Positions 38,867 to 48,226 of a stretch of DNA of 64,000 nt are shown here, piece after piece; position 1 is the first letter of the stretch; each line of letters opens with the position of its first letter. This DNA is from Sporosarcina sp. ACRSL. GTDB lineage: Bacteria > Bacillota > Bacilli > Bacillales_A > Planococcaceae. Location of the stretch: the NCBI RefSeq assembly GCF_022346605.1, contig NZ_JAKRNT010000001.1, forward strand, positions 186,001 to 250,000. Direction: 5' to 3'. Made by a program: the position numbers and the translations under genes. The notes under the pieces are model-generated. The model had not been told where the DNA came from. It searched no databases and saw nothing but the letters and a program-made list of their open reading frames with translations.

Positions 38867-39778
38867 TTACTTATGATACTTGCTTCTGGAAACGAGTAGC
38901 ACCATATACGTCAATAGCCCAAACAAAAGAATAACGAATAATGAGTGAGCCAAGGCGACATAAAGATTCAAACGTGTCATAATGACTGCTGCACCTGCTA
39001 ATACTTGTAACAATACGAGAATGAAAGCGATGATCCATCCCCAATAAATGACTCTCTGATTTTTATAATGCCGTATTGCATGGATTGCAATAATTCCTAG
39101 CCAAATGAAAATCAACGCAGCGGCAGTCCGATGACTCATCTGCACCCACTCCCAGAAGTTGGAGGGTAGCGAAAAGTCGCCGTTTTTACACATCGGCCAG
39201 TCGGTACAGCTCAATTCTGATTCGGTATGGCGGACTAGAGCCCCCGTGTACACTACGAAATAAGAGTAGATTGTGACACCAATCGTATGGAATCTTAAAG
39301 TCTTGCCTATTGAAAGCCTATCTGCATCAAATTTTTGATCGACTTCAAAGATGAGTAATGTAAGCAGTAATACGGATGCAAAGGAAATGAGCGAAATTCC
39401 GAAATGGAGTGCAAGGATAAAATCACCTTGTCCCCAAAGCACCTGTGCCGCACCGATGAGTGCCTGCAAAACCAAAAAGAATATTGCTAGAATTGATAGT
39501 AGTTTCGTTTCCCTTTTGTGTCCAATTGCTTTCCAAGACCAAACCGCAAGGATGACAATTAATATACCGACAGTTCCAGTCACGACACGATGTGAGAATT
39601 CAATCAACACTTCGGCCGTGATTTCATCCGGTATCAATTGACCGTTACACCCCGGCCAATGCCTCCCGCATCCCATCCCGCTGTCAGTCTTTGTAACGAG
39701 TGCCCCGCCTAAAAGAATGAGCAACATCCCGATCGTAGAAGCGACTCCGAACCATTTTAAATATTTATTATATCGCAA
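38867..39778 (-). CDS. ctaA: Heme A synthase CtaA
   Basis: 303 residues, eight helices in two four-helix halves. It oxidises the heme O C8 methyl to make heme A. Conserved heme-ligand histidines are seen in EFSHRVVTG, ALHFGIS, MSHRTAA and ALAHSLF; a Cys pair is present in the first loop (GCGRHWPGC) and another in the second half (SCTDWPMC). TTG 39778 is chosen because AAAGTAGGTG is six bases upstream; an in-frame GTG at 39787 lies inside that site. Divergent from ctaB. Confidence 0.93.
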   Translation of the reverse strand: MRYNKYLKWFGVASTIGMLLILLGGALVTKTDSGMGCGRHWPGCNGQLIPDEITAEVLIEFSHRVVTGTVGILIVILAVWSWKAIGHKRETKLLSILAIFFLVLQALIGAAQVLWGQGDFILALHFGISLISFASVLLLTLLIFEVDQKFDADRLSIGKTLRFHTIGVTIYSYFVVYTGALVRHTESELSCTDWPMCKNGDFSLPSNFWEWVQMSHRTAAALIFIWLGIIAIHAIRHYKNQRVIYWGWIIAFILVLLQVLAGAAVIMTRLNLYVALAHSLFVILLFGLLTYMVLLVSRSKYHK

Positions 39779-39895
39779 ACAAGACACCTACTTTAAGAAA
39801 TGATGACCGTTATGAAAAAAGACCCCGTTTGTTGATGATAGCGAAAAATAGACGAAAAAACAACGCAATTTGACCGAAATGGGCTTTATGATGAG

Positions 39896-40051
39896 CTTTT
39901 TCACAAATTGTTCATAAAAAAGACCCTTTAACTTCACAAAAGGCATAGGGAAATGATTTACTATAGATACGGCGAACAAATTCATAATGACAAATATACT
40001 TCACATATCGTGTGAAATTCGGTTTATATATAGAAATCATTACCGAAATTC
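39896..40051. promoter_or_regulatory. ctaA-ctaB divergent region with ResD-like TTGTGAA motifs
   Basis: The 325-base gap contains TTCACAA at 39900-39906 and 39933-39939 (TTGTGAA on the minus strand), and the perfect palindrome TTCACA-TATCG-TGTGAA at 40000-40016. A second imperfect dyad, GAAATTCGGT/ACCGAAATTC, spans 40014-40051. B. subtilis ResD, the redox response regulator for cta genes, favours TTGTGAA-type sites, so ResD control is likely. Promoter hexamers were not clear. Confidence 0.45.
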
Positions 40052-40103
40052 GATATAGTTAAGTATAGCGGTCCTTGCCGACATCCTTGAAAGGAGGGTA
40101 CAT

Positions 40104-41021
40104 ATGTCAAACGGTCGAGCGATTTCTACATCCGTTGAACCGGATATCGGATCGACTTCCATAATGAAGGATTTTTTAGCACTTATAAAAATTGGCATAG
40201 TGAATTCGAACTTGATAACGACATTCACCGGTCTGTTTCTAGCATTTCAATTCACTGGTACTAGTTTCATTGGCAACTTGGATTTACTTTTCTATGGACT
40301 ATTCGGTACCGGATTGATCATCGCGGGCTCAGCGGCTTTGAACAATCTCATTGATCGGGATATCGATCCTATCATGTCGAGAACGAAATCACGTCCAACG
40401 GTCACCGGCAGATTTACAGCACCGGCTGTCTTGGCACTGGCATTCACTTTCATTATCTTAGGCGAAGTGATGTTATTTGCGGCATCACCGGCGGCAGGGC
40501 TATGGGGACTTGCAGGTGTGTTCAGCTATGTTGTACTCTATTCAATGTGGTCTAAAAGAAAGCATGTCAGCAATACGGTTGTAGGCAGCATTTCTGGAGC
40601 AATTCCACCATTGATCGGTTGGGCGGCTGTAGAACCATCTCTTGGAATGGGTGCATGGGCACTGTTCCTCATTATGTTTGCATGGCAACCACCACATTTT
40701 TATGCGTTGGCGATGCGTAGGACGGAAGAATATCGGGCAGCCAATATACCGATGCTTCCAGTAGTGAAAGGTTTTGAAAGAACGAAGAAGTCAATTTTAG
40801 GCTGGGTTCTACTTTTGTTCCCCTTGCCATTCCTTCTTCAAGAACTAGGAATTATATTTATTGTACTTGCAACTGTCTTGAATATTGGTTGGTTATATTT
40901 GTCGATAAAAGGATTTAAAGTGAAGGACGATTTGAAGTGGGCGACGTCCATGTTCATCTTCTCCTTGAATTACATGACGATCCTCTTTGTCGCAATGATC
41001 ATTTTCTCGATATTCATCTAA
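40104..41021 (+). CDS. ctaB: Protoheme IX farnesyltransferase CtaB
   Basis: 305 residues, a UbiA-type prenyltransferase with nine helices that makes heme O from heme B and farnesyl diphosphate. The Mg2+/diphosphate motif NNLIDRDIDPIMSRTKSRP and the second aspartate-type loop region are present. AAAGGAGGG precedes the ATG. About 100 bases separate it from ctaC, so co-transcription with the oxidase genes is possible. Confidence 0.95.
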   Translation: MSNGRAISTSVEPDIGSTSIMKDFLALIKIGIVNSNLITTFTGLFLAFQFTGTSFIGNLDLLFYGLFGTGLIIAGSAALNNLIDRDIDPIMSRTKSRPTVTGRFTAPAVLALAFTFIILGEVMLFAASPAAGLWGLAGVFSYVVLYSMWSKRKHVSNTVVGSISGAIPPLIGWAAVEPSLGMGAWALFLIMFAWQPPHFYALAMRRTEEYRAANIPMLPVVKGFERTKKSILGWVLLLFPLPFLLQELGIIFIVLATVLNIGWLYLSIKGFKVKDDLKWATSMFIFSLNYMTILFVAMIIFSIFI

Positions 41022-41120
41022 CTGATGGAATTCTTTCTTTATTACAGGAATTCATTATAGAGAGGTCAACAGTCCTCGTTAAGAAAATATTTTTTTTAGA
41101 AAGAGAGGTATTAGTTAGCG

Positions 41121-42185
41121 ATGATGAAAGGACTCAAAAAATGGCGTCTCTTTTCACTATTGGCTGTACTAACAGTATTCCTTGCAGGGTGTGGACAAGA
41201 GGAACTTTCAACTCTTTTGCCTGCAGGACAAGTAGGTCAAGACCAGTTCAACTTGCTATTATTGTCGTCAGGGATAATGTTGCTCGTCATTATCGTTGTT
41301 GTAGCAATTTACTTAATCGCGTTAGTCCGTTTCAGACGTTCAAGATTAGGTGAAGATCATATTCCAGAGCAGGTCGAAGGAAGCCATAAATTAGAGCTTA
41401 TTTGGACCGTTATTCCGATTCTATTAATCTTACTACTCGCTGTTCCGACAGTTTATTATACATATAAACTTGGCGACGTATCAGCGATGGGTGCTGTGGA
41501 TGACGATGGGAATGCAGAAAATCTAGTTATTGATGTAACAGCGAAACTATACTGGTGGGAGTTTGAATATCCAGAACTTGGTATTGTTACCGCTCAGGAA
41601 TTAGTAGTTCCTATGGATGAAAAGGTTTACTTCAATTTGATTGCTGCCGACGTGAAACACTCATTCTGGATTCCGGCAGTAGGTGGAAAACTTGATACGA
41701 ACGTAGAGAACGTAAACAAATTCTACTTAGTATTCGAGAAAGACTCCAAAGATTTAAAAGACGGTGTATTCTATGGTAAATGTGCTGAGCTTTGTGGTCC
41801 TTCACATGCTTTGATGGACTTCAAAGTGAAAACGATGCCACGTGCCGAATTTGACAATTGGGTAACTGCAATGCAGGCATCCGCCGATAATCAAGTTGTT
41901 GCAAATCCTCAAGGCGAGGAAGTATTCCAACAAAGCTGTATCGGTTGTCACGCGACTTCAGGTGTAGGTGAAACCGGAGCGGTCGGACCTAACTTGGCAA
42001 CATTCGGGGATCGTAACCGCGTTGCAGGATTTATGGATCATACAAAGGAAGATTTGATCGAATGGATCAAATATCCACAAAAATATAAACCTGGCAATAA
42101 GATGCCTGGATTTGCCGATCAGCTTTCCGATCAGGAATTGGATGCATTGGCTGAGTACTTAATGGGATTATCAGTTGAAAAATAA
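41121..42185 (+). CDS. ctaC: Cytochrome caa3 oxidase subunit II with fused cytochrome c
   Basis: 354 residues. Lipoprotein signal with LAGC (Cys24), two membrane helices (about 48-68 and 93-113), a CuA cupredoxin domain with ligands His180, Cys221, Cys225, His229 and Met232 (CAELCGPSHALM), then a cytochrome c domain with CIGCH (273-277) and axial Met328. This fused form marks the caa3 type. It takes electrons from cytochrome c and passes them to CtaD. Start ATG 41121 or 41124; GAGAGG is somewhat distant. Confidence 0.96.
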   Translation: MMKGLKKWRLFSLLAVLTVFLAGCGQEELSTLLPAGQVGQDQFNLLLLSSGIMLLVIIVVVAIYLIALVRFRRSRLGEDHIPEQVEGSHKLELIWTVIPILLILLLAVPTVYYTYKLGDVSAMGAVDDDGNAENLVIDVTAKLYWWEFEYPELGIVTAQELVVPMDEKVYFNLIAADVKHSFWIPAVGGKLDTNVENVNKFYLVFEKDSKDLKDGVFYGKCAELCGPSHALMDFKVKTMPRAEFDNWVTAMQASADNQVVANPQGEEVFQQSCIGCHATSGVGETGAVGPNLATFGDRNRVAGFMDHTKEDLIEWIKYPQKYKPGNKMPGFADQLSDQELDALAEYLMGLSVEK

Positions 42186-42216
42186 TCTTTTGTGATTTTG
42201 AGAAGGAGGTAACAAA

Positions 42217-44091
42217 GTGAGTTCAGTTGCTCAAAAAAAGGGTTTTGGCGCAACGCTATGGGACTGGCTGACTACAGTCGACCATAAGAAGATCGGAATC
42301 CTTTACTTCCTTGGGGGCGGATTCTTCTTCGTGCTCGGCGGTATTGAAGCGATGTTAATTCGTTGGCAGCTTCATAAGCCAAATAACGATTTCGTTAGTG
42401 CGGGACTATTCAATGACTTGATTACAATGCACGGAACGACGATGATCTTCCTTGCGGCCATGCCTTTATTATTTGGTTTTATGAACGCCATCATGCCTTT
42501 GCAAATTGGTGCACGTGACGTTGCGTTCCCATTTGTTAACTCATTAGGATTCTGGATGTTCTTCTTTGGTGGAGTATTCCTTAACATCTCTTGGTTAGTA
42601 GGTCAAGTTCCGGATGCAGGATGGACTTCTTACGCATCACTTGCAATTGCTTCGGAAGGCCATGGTATTGACTTCTATGCAATCGGGCTTCAAATTGCAG
42701 GGGGCGGTACGTTAATGGCGGGGATTAACTTCCTCGTAACGATCATTAATATGCGTGCGCCAGGTATGACGTACATGCGTATGCCTTTGTTTACATGGAC
42801 GACATTCGTAGCGTCTGCGATGATTTTGTTCGCTTTCCCTCCACTAACTGTCGGTCTATTCTTCTTGACGTTTGACCGGATGTTCGGAGGTAACTTCTTT
42901 GATCATACGATGGGTGGTAACACGATTATTTGGGAGCATATTTTCTGGATTTTCGGTCACCCTGAAGTTTATATTCTAATTTTGCCTGCTTTCGGTATAT
43001 TCTCGGAGATCTTCCCGGTATTTGCCCGTAAGCGCCTCTTCGGATACTCATCAATGGTGTTCGCGACTATTTTGATTGGTTTCTTAGGATTCATGGTTTG
43101 GGCTCACCATATGTTCACAGTAGGTCTAGGACCGACAGCGAACGCAATCTTTGCCGTTGCTACAATGGCGATTGCCGTTCCGACAGGAGTTAAGATCTTC
43201 AACTGGCTATTGACCATGTGGGGCGGAAGCATCAAAGTCACGACTCCGATGCTTTATGCACTTGGTTTCATTCCATCCTTTACAATGGGTGGGGTAACGG
43301 GTGTCATGCAAGGTGCGGCTCCGCTTGACTATCAATTGCACGACTCTTATTTCATCGTAGCTCACTTCCACTACGTTATTGTCGGTGGTGTTGTATTCGC
43401 AATCTTGGCCGCAACTCATTACTGGTGGCCAAAAATGTTCGGTACAATGTTAAATGAAACACTTGGTAAAGTAACGTTTTGGTTCTTCTTCCTAGGTTTC
43501 CATATGACATTCCTTATTCAGCACTGGCTTGGATTCTGGGGAATGCCACGCCGTGTTTGGACGTTCATGGACGGTCAAGGATGGAACTTGGCAAACTTAA
43601 TTAGTACAATCGGTGCGTTTATGATGGCGATCGGTGTTATTGTACTCGTGATCAACGTCATTATTACTTCCGTCAAGAATGTTAGAGTTGGAAACGACCC
43701 ATGGGGTGATGGACGTACGCTTGAATGGGCCATCGAGTCTCCGCCGGTTTACTACAACTTTGCTGCAACTCCACTCGTACGTGGACTAGATACAGTCTAC
43801 ATCGAGAAGATGGAAGGCAATGAATCAGGGATTACACCAGCTGAACCGATCAAAGATATTCATATGCCGAACGGATCTTTCATTCCGTTCCTTATGACAC
43901 TTGGACTTTTCATTGCAGGGTTTGGTGCGATGTATCGTACTGAAACTGAATGGGGTCTACCTGTTCTGATCTTCGGTCTATTCTTTACATTTGTTTGCAT
44001 GGCAGCACGTTCATTGAAAGATGACACTGGATACTATGTTAAAAAAGAAGAGATTCTCCGTGATATGAAACGTAAAGGGGGTCAAAACTAA
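42217..44091 (+). CDS. ctaD: Cytochrome caa3 oxidase subunit I
   Basis: 624 residues. Heme-copper oxidase core: low-spin heme His in TMHGTTMIF, CuB His and cross-linked Tyr in GHPEVYI, the two His of WAHHMF, heme a3 and a His in VAHFHYV. Two extra C-terminal helices give the length typical of caa3. GTG 42217 is preceded by GAAGGAGGT. It reduces O2 to water and pumps protons. The stop overlaps the ctaE start by one base. Confidence 0.97.
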   Translation: MSSVAQKKGFGATLWDWLTTVDHKKIGILYFLGGGFFFVLGGIEAMLIRWQLHKPNNDFVSAGLFNDLITMHGTTMIFLAAMPLLFGFMNAIMPLQIGARDVAFPFVNSLGFWMFFFGGVFLNISWLVGQVPDAGWTSYASLAIASEGHGIDFYAIGLQIAGGGTLMAGINFLVTIINMRAPGMTYMRMPLFTWTTFVASAMILFAFPPLTVGLFFLTFDRMFGGNFFDHTMGGNTIIWEHIFWIFGHPEVYILILPAFGIFSEIFPVFARKRLFGYSSMVFATILIGFLGFMVWAHHMFTVGLGPTANAIFAVATMAIAVPTGVKIFNWLLTMWGGSIKVTTPMLYALGFIPSFTMGGVTGVMQGAAPLDYQLHDSYFIVAHFHYVIVGGVVFAILAATHYWWPKMFGTMLNETLGKVTFWFFFLGFHMTFLIQHWLGFWGMPRRVWTFMDGQGWNLANLISTIGAFMMAIGVIVLVINVIITSVKNVRVGNDPWGDGRTLEWAIESPPVYYNFAATPLVRGLDTVYIEKMEGNESGITPAEPIKDIHMPNGSFIPFLMTLGLFIAGFGAMYRTETEWGLPVLIFGLFFTFVCMAARSLKDDTGYYVKKEEILRDMKRKGGQN

Positions 44092-44717
44092 TGGATTTGA
44101 ACAAAAAATTCACCCCTGAAACTTGGCCCGACCATCCGGAAAGGGCGACGCTTGAAGCGAAAAACAAGTTTGTTGGTTTCTGGTTGTTCCTTGGTGGAGA
44201 GACAATTCTTTTCGCTACGTTGTTCGCAACATATGTTGCGTTGAAAAACTCAGGTCCTAGCGGTTTTGGATTCTCGACACAAGAACTTTATGAATTGCCG
44301 CTCGTATTTGTTATGACGATGTTGCTTTTGACATCCTCGTTAACGAGTGTGTTCGCTATGTATCATCTGCGTAACTATAACTTTAAGAAAATGCAGTTAT
44401 GGCTTGCCGTTACAGCATTTTTAGGACTTGGCTTCCTGATCCTTGAAGTGTATGAGTTCTCGCATTATGCACAACTTGGCTTCACATTTAACAACAGTGC
44501 CTTCAGTTCCGCGTTCTATACGCTTGTCGGAACACATGGTTTCCACGTTGCTGTAGGTCTAGTGTGGATTACATTGTTGATTTTCCGTAATGCAAAACGC
44601 GGTCTGAACCTTTACAATGCAACGAAGTACTATACATTCTCATTGTACTGGCACTTTATCGACGTTGTTTGGGTATTCATCTTCACTGTAGTCTACTTGA
44701 TGGGAGTGATAGGTTAA
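44091..44717 (+). CDS. ctaE: Cytochrome caa3 oxidase subunit III
   Basis: 208 residues with five membrane helices, the short form of subunit III. Seen: FWLFLGGETILFATLF with the helix-3 glutamate, and GTHGFHVAVGLVW. It stabilises subunit I and its proton uptake. It starts on the last base of ctaD and ends one base before ctaF. Confidence 0.96.
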   Translation: MDLNKKFTPETWPDHPERATLEAKNKFVGFWLFLGGETILFATLFATYVALKNSGPSGFGFSTQELYELPLVFVMTMLLLTSSLTSVFAMYHLRNYNFKKMQLWLAVTAFLGLGFLILEVYEFSHYAQLGFTFNNSAFSSAFYTLVGTHGFHVAVGLVWITLLIFRNAKRGLNLYNATKYYTFSLYWHFIDVVWVFIFTVVYLMGVIG

Positions 44718-44718
44718 G

Positions 44719-45066
44719 ATGGCAGACATCCAAGTTTACAAACGGACACCGGCCGAGCAAAAACTCGCACAAAGACGTGCGAAGCAATCGATGCGAAGTC
44801 AGGTCATGATGTTTTCGCTAATGATCTTCCTGACACTTGTTTCATTTTCGATGGTTGTCGCTTATCAAGCCGGAGTTGCAGGGTTCTCCAAGTATTTCAT
44901 CATTCCGATGGTAATGCTTTTCGCGGCTGTTCAAGTCGCTTTGCAACTGTATTATTTCATGCATATGAATGAAAAAGGACATGGCGTTCCTCAAATGTTC
45001 ATGTTCACAGGAGCTCTTTTAGGCTTCCTGATCCCGTTAACATTCGTTACCATCGTTTGGTGGTAA
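44719..45066 (+). CDS. ctaF: Cytochrome caa3 oxidase subunit IV
   Basis: 115 residues, a basic N-terminus then three helices, with LQLYYFMHMNEKG as in the COX4 prokaryote family. It is the last structural subunit; a terminator follows directly. Confidence 0.94.
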   Translation: MADIQVYKRTPAEQKLAQRRAKQSMRSQVMMFSLMIFLTLVSFSMVVAYQAGVAGFSKYFIIPMVMLFAAVQVALQLYYFMHMNEKGHGVPQMFMFTGALLGFLIPLTFVTIVWW

Positions 45067-45075
45067 TCAATTACG

Positions 45076-45107
45076 AAAAGCCTGTGGATTTTTCCACAGG
45101 CTTTTTC
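45076..45107 (+). terminator. Intrinsic terminator of ctaCDEF
   Basis: AAAAGCCTGTGGA (45076-45088) pairs with TCCACAGGCTTTT (45093-45105), then TCTT. It isolates the structural genes from ctaG. Confidence 0.9.
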
Positions 45108-45199
45108 TTCTAAATTTGAGGAATGTCATTGTTCGTTCATTGTGTTCGCGCTATGTTCGTTTTATAATAGGTGAAGATACACATAAAGGAGCGATGGCA

Positions 45200-46117
45200 A
45201 TGATGCCTTTCAGCATATTTGGGTTTCGAGCATTATGGAGTCCCTACTTTTTCATAACGGTCGTACTGCTCGTCGTATTATATTTTCTGTTGACCAAAAA
45301 ATGGCGACACTGGTTTGAAGGGACGGAGCCTGTAACCAAAAGAGAAATAAGTTATTTCATAGCTTCTATGGTGCTTCTTTACATCGTCAAAGGTTCTCCG
45401 ATGGACTTGATTGGACATATACTATTTTCCGTACATATGTCGCAAATGGCGCTTCTGCTATTAGCGGTTGCCCCGTTAATGATTATCGGGATTCCAAATT
45501 TTATCTGGAAAAAGGTATTCAGTGTAAAAATCATTGATAAAACTGTTAGACTTCTAACTAAGCCGATTATTAGCTTGCTGATTTTCACACTTGCATTTTC
45601 CATGTACCACTATCCAACGATTTTGGATACTATTAAATTGAGCGTATTTTTACATTCAATCTTTACTATTACTGTGTTTTTAGCTGCCTTAGTGTTATGG
45701 TGGCCGATTGTGAATACATTGGAAAGTCATCCTCAATTACATGGATTGAAGAAAATCGGATACGTCATTTTAAGTGCACTTCTCGTGACGCCTGCCTGTG
45801 CCTTAATCATTTTTGTTGATGTACCGGTATATGAAACATATAGCAGTGGGGAAGCATGGCTAAAGGCAATGGCGCTCTGTGTGCCTGCGGGAACTTTGGC
45901 TGGCTTATCGATTTCTGGACCTGAATTGTTTACGAATATGCCGACTGTATACGATCAGCAATTAGGCGGTATCGTGATGAAAATCATACAGGAATTGATT
46001 TACGTTGTAGTCCTCGGGAAACTTTTTATTAATTGGTATCGTGAGGAACAATCGAATGCTGATGAAATTACAGAAAGAGCTCTTCTGGAAAGACAAAAAT
46101 TTGAAATGAATAGATGA
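45200..46117 (+). CDS. ctaG: Cytochrome caa3 oxidase assembly factor CtaG
   Basis: 305 residues with seven helices; caa3_CtaG family, thought to deliver copper or aid CuB assembly. MMPFSIFGFRALWSPYFF is the expected N-terminus. Of three clustered ATGs, 45200 has the best spacing (eight bases) from AAAGGAG. The open frame back to 45116 overlaps promoter DNA. Confidence 0.92.
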   Translation: MMPFSIFGFRALWSPYFFITVVLLVVLYFLLTKKWRHWFEGTEPVTKREISYFIASMVLLYIVKGSPMDLIGHILFSVHMSQMALLLLAVAPLMIIGIPNFIWKKVFSVKIIDKTVRLLTKPIISLLIFTLAFSMYHYPTILDTIKLSVFLHSIFTITVFLAALVLWWPIVNTLESHPQLHGLKKIGYVILSALLVTPACALIIFVDVPVYETYSSGEAWLKAMALCVPAGTLAGLSISGPELFTNMPTVYDQQLGGIVMKIIQELIYVVVLGKLFINWYREEQSNADEITERALLERQKFEMNR

Positions 46118-46148
46118 TGTCATTCATTGATTGAGGGAGTATCATTTT

Positions 46149-46610
46149 ATGAACGTTCCTTTTTTACCAACCTTGAGTACTTTTTTCATCGTCTTATCGG
46201 CTGTCCTTGTAGCAGTCGGTTGGAGTCTGATTAAAAAGAAGAACATTGCGGCGCATAAGAAGACGATGATTGCTGCCGCTGTCTCAGCAGTCCTGTTCTT
46301 TATCATCTATGTGTCCCGTACAATTTTTATTGGCAATACGGCGTTTGGCGGACCTGAACATTTGAAGGTGTATTACACAGTCTTCCTGATTTTTCATATA
46401 ATCCTTTCAACGACAGGCGCTGTCTTAGGGATTATGACAATCAATTGGGGATTGAAAAATAAGCTTGAAAAACACCGCGAAATTGGACCTGTCACAAGCA
46501 TCGTATGGTTTTTCACTGCCATTACGGGTGTTGCAGTCTACTTACTGCTCTATGTCTTTTACAAAGGCGGCGAAACAACCTCCGTGTTCAAAGCCATTTT
46601 GGGCTATTAA
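46149..46610 (+). CDS. DUF420 membrane protein (YozB-like)
   Basis: 153 residues, four to five helices, with conserved His residues (AAHKKTM, HIILSTTG, KHREIG) that might bind heme or metal. DUF420 genes follow ctaG in many Bacillales and are linked to cytochrome oxidase assembly, though no function is proven. ATG 46149 follows GAGGGAG; the in-frame start at 46131 overlaps that site. 31 bases after ctaG. Confidence 0.85.
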   Translation: MNVPFLPTLSTFFIVLSAVLVAVGWSLIKKKNIAAHKKTMIAAAVSAVLFFIIYVSRTIFIGNTAFGGPEHLKVYYTVFLIFHIILSTTGAVLGIMTINWGLKNKLEKHREIGPVTSIVWFFTAITGVAVYLLLYVFYKGGETTSVFKAILGY

Positions 46611-46668
46611 TTCGTGATAGAATAACTGAAGCTCTAGGTAGTGGACTTGTATATTATCTGAAGCACCG

Positions 46669-47019
46669 TTGATTGAAGTGGAAGGCGGCGACTCCTGCGA
46701 AAGCCGTCACGAAGAACGGCTTTTGCGAGCAAAAGCGAAGCGTTGCGAGCACATCTTGGCCCTACCGTCACGAAGAACGGCTTTTGCGAGCAAAAGCGAA
46801 GCGTTGCGAGCACATCTTGGCCCTACTGTCACGAAGAACGGCTTTTGCGAGCACATTTTGGCCCTAGCGTCGCTAAGAACGGCTTTTGCGAGCAATAGTT
46901 TTCTGCGACTCTAAGAGAGCAGAATATGGCTGCCTTAATTTCTGCAAAAGGCGCAGAAATACGGCAAATCGAACCCTTCGCTGTTCGATTGGAAAGCGTC
47001 CGCCTGAAACGGAAATCAA
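46669..47019 (+). repeat. Composite interspersed repeat with TTGATT/AATCAA ends
   Basis: A 351-bp element that starts TTGATTGAAGTGGAAGG, GGCGACTCCTGCG and ends GGAAAGCGTCCGCCTGAAAC, GGAAATCAA, the same borders as the 123-bp repeat at 25408-25530 (opposite strand). The middle is replaced by a 61-bp tandem array (46704-46895) and by unique sequence. No gene is present in 46611-47058; several overlapping frames come from the repeat alone. Confidence 0.75.
46704..46895 (+). repeat. Tandem array of a 61-bp module (two full, two degenerate copies)
   Basis: Copies start at 46704, 46765, 46826 and 46867. The unit begins CCGTCACGAAGAACGG and contains CTTTTGCGAGCAAAAGCGAA and GCGTTGCGAGCACATCTTGG. The first two are identical; the third lacks about 20 internal bases and the fourth is diverged and cut short. 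The same unit occurs once, inverted, at 61741-61795. CCGT/ACGG and TTTTGC/GCAAAA can form short stems. Confidence 0.85.
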
Positions 47020-47030
47020 CAGTATTAGAG

Positions 47031-47059
47031 AACGCGTTCCCTATATGGGAGCGCGTTTT
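47031..47059. terminator. Possible bidirectional terminator after the composite repeat
   Basis: AACGCG-TTCCC pairs with GGGAG-CGCGTT (47031-47057), followed on the plus strand by TTTTC. It separates ctaG/DUF420 transcripts from the minus-strand transporter gene. Confidence 0.5.
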
Positions 47060-48117
47060 CAAATTTTAAAATTGAGTTTGATGATGCCTGCTTCGCGGGC
47101 TGTAATAAACAGTATGACAATCATCGGACCGATGAATAACCCTAAAACGCCGAACAATTTTAACCCTACGAACATCGCGATCAGTGTTGGAAGAGGGGCT
47201 AAGCCGATCTGATTGCCCATCATTTTCGGTTCGATTGTCCTTCGGATAATCATTAGAACTGCTGCCAACACAGCCAATTTTGTCCCCATGCCGAAATCTC
47301 CACTGACATAATGGTATAACGACCAAGGCACAAGAATGATGATACCTCCTAAAATTGGGAGGATATCAATCACCCATATAATTATCGACATAACAAGAGC
47401 ATACTTAGGAGCGATGGTGAGTAAACCTACGAAGGTCACTGCGAGAATAATTAAACTGACAAGCAATTGAGCTTTTATGAAACCGATAACGACAGAGTTC
47501 AACTTCACTGTCATATACCGTACTTTTTTCGCAGTCTCATCCGTGAAATGTCTGAACACCATCTTCTTCAATTCAGGCAATTCAAGCATGAAAAGGAAAA
47601 GGGCAATCATGTAAAAGATTAAGCTAACGAGGAAATTCGGAATTTCAGAAGCAAGTGCAACAATTTTGTCCGAATTGAATACTTCTAGAAGCGAGTTTTT
47701 GAATGACTCTAAAATATCATTAAAGCTGCCTTGTGCCGATTTCACAACATCGTTAGGCAATGCGGACGTATAGACGAGCAGTTTATTTTGAAAATCGATC
47801 CAGACACCTGAGAGCTTGTTTACATAGTCGGGAGCTGCTTTCGTAAATTTAATAAGTCTACCTATTAATGAAGTGACGGTATAATAGATGGCTGCCGCCA
47901 GAATAGCCATAATGAAAATATATACGGAAATAACCGCCACATTGCGTTTCCATTTAAACTTCACTTGGGTCAACTTAACAAGCGGCTCGAATAGAAGAGC
48001 GGTGAAGAGGGCTAATATGATTGGAACAGAGACCGGTAGTATAAATATAAAAATTAAAATGACTATTATAAGCAAAGTGAAAAGCACTATATTCCTTTTT
48101 GTAAGCCATCGAGCCAA
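47059..48117 (-). CDS. AI-2E family transporter-like membrane protein
   Basis: 352 residues with about eight helices and a central soluble loop, the AI-2E/PerM (UPF0118) layout; it ends GLFIGPMIVILFITAREAG, the family C-terminal signature. B. subtilis has several paralogues (YtvI, YueF and others); some export small molecules or ions and some affect sporulation. The substrate is unknown. TTG 48117 is chosen: GGAGG lies seven bases before it, while ATG 48123 is only one base from the site. Confidence 0.82.
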   Translation of the reverse strand: MARWLTKRNIVLFTLLIIVILIFIFILPVSVPIILALFTALLFEPLVKLTQVKFKWKRNVAVISVYIFIMAILAAAIYYTVTSLIGRLIKFTKAAPDYVNKLSGVWIDFQNKLLVYTSALPNDVVKSAQGSFNDILESFKNSLLEVFNSDKIVALASEIPNFLVSLIFYMIALFLFMLELPELKKMVFRHFTDETAKKVRYMTVKLNSVVIGFIKAQLLVSLIILAVTFVGLLTIAPKYALVMSIIIWVIDILPILGGIIILVPWSLYHYVSGDFGMGTKLAVLAAVLMIIRRTIEPKMMGNQIGLAPLPTLIAMFVGLKLFGVLGLFIGPMIVILFITAREAGIIKLNFKI

Positions 48118-48177
48118 TGTCATTCCTCCAGATTGATAATTACTCACAGTATAACCAAAAATCTGAAGAATAAATGG

Positions 48178-48213
48178 AAAAAAAAGCCGAAGAACAAAAA
48201 GTTCCTCGGCTTT
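48178..48213 (-). terminator. Intrinsic terminator of the yugN-like gene
   Basis: Minus-strand AAAGCCGAGGAAC (48213-48201) pairs with GTTCTTCGGCTTT (48195-48183), ending in T8. Confidence 0.9.
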
Positions 48214-48226
48214 CATGATCTACTGC

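Noticed and set aside
39788..39985. 65-codon minus-strand frame upstream of ctaA
   Set aside because: It occupies the divergent regulatory region and has no ribosome site.
46669..47062. Several overlapping open frames and a possible CRISPR array
   Set aside because: Frames are by-products of the 61-bp repeat. The units are adjacent with no unique spacers and no cas genes, so it is not a CRISPR.
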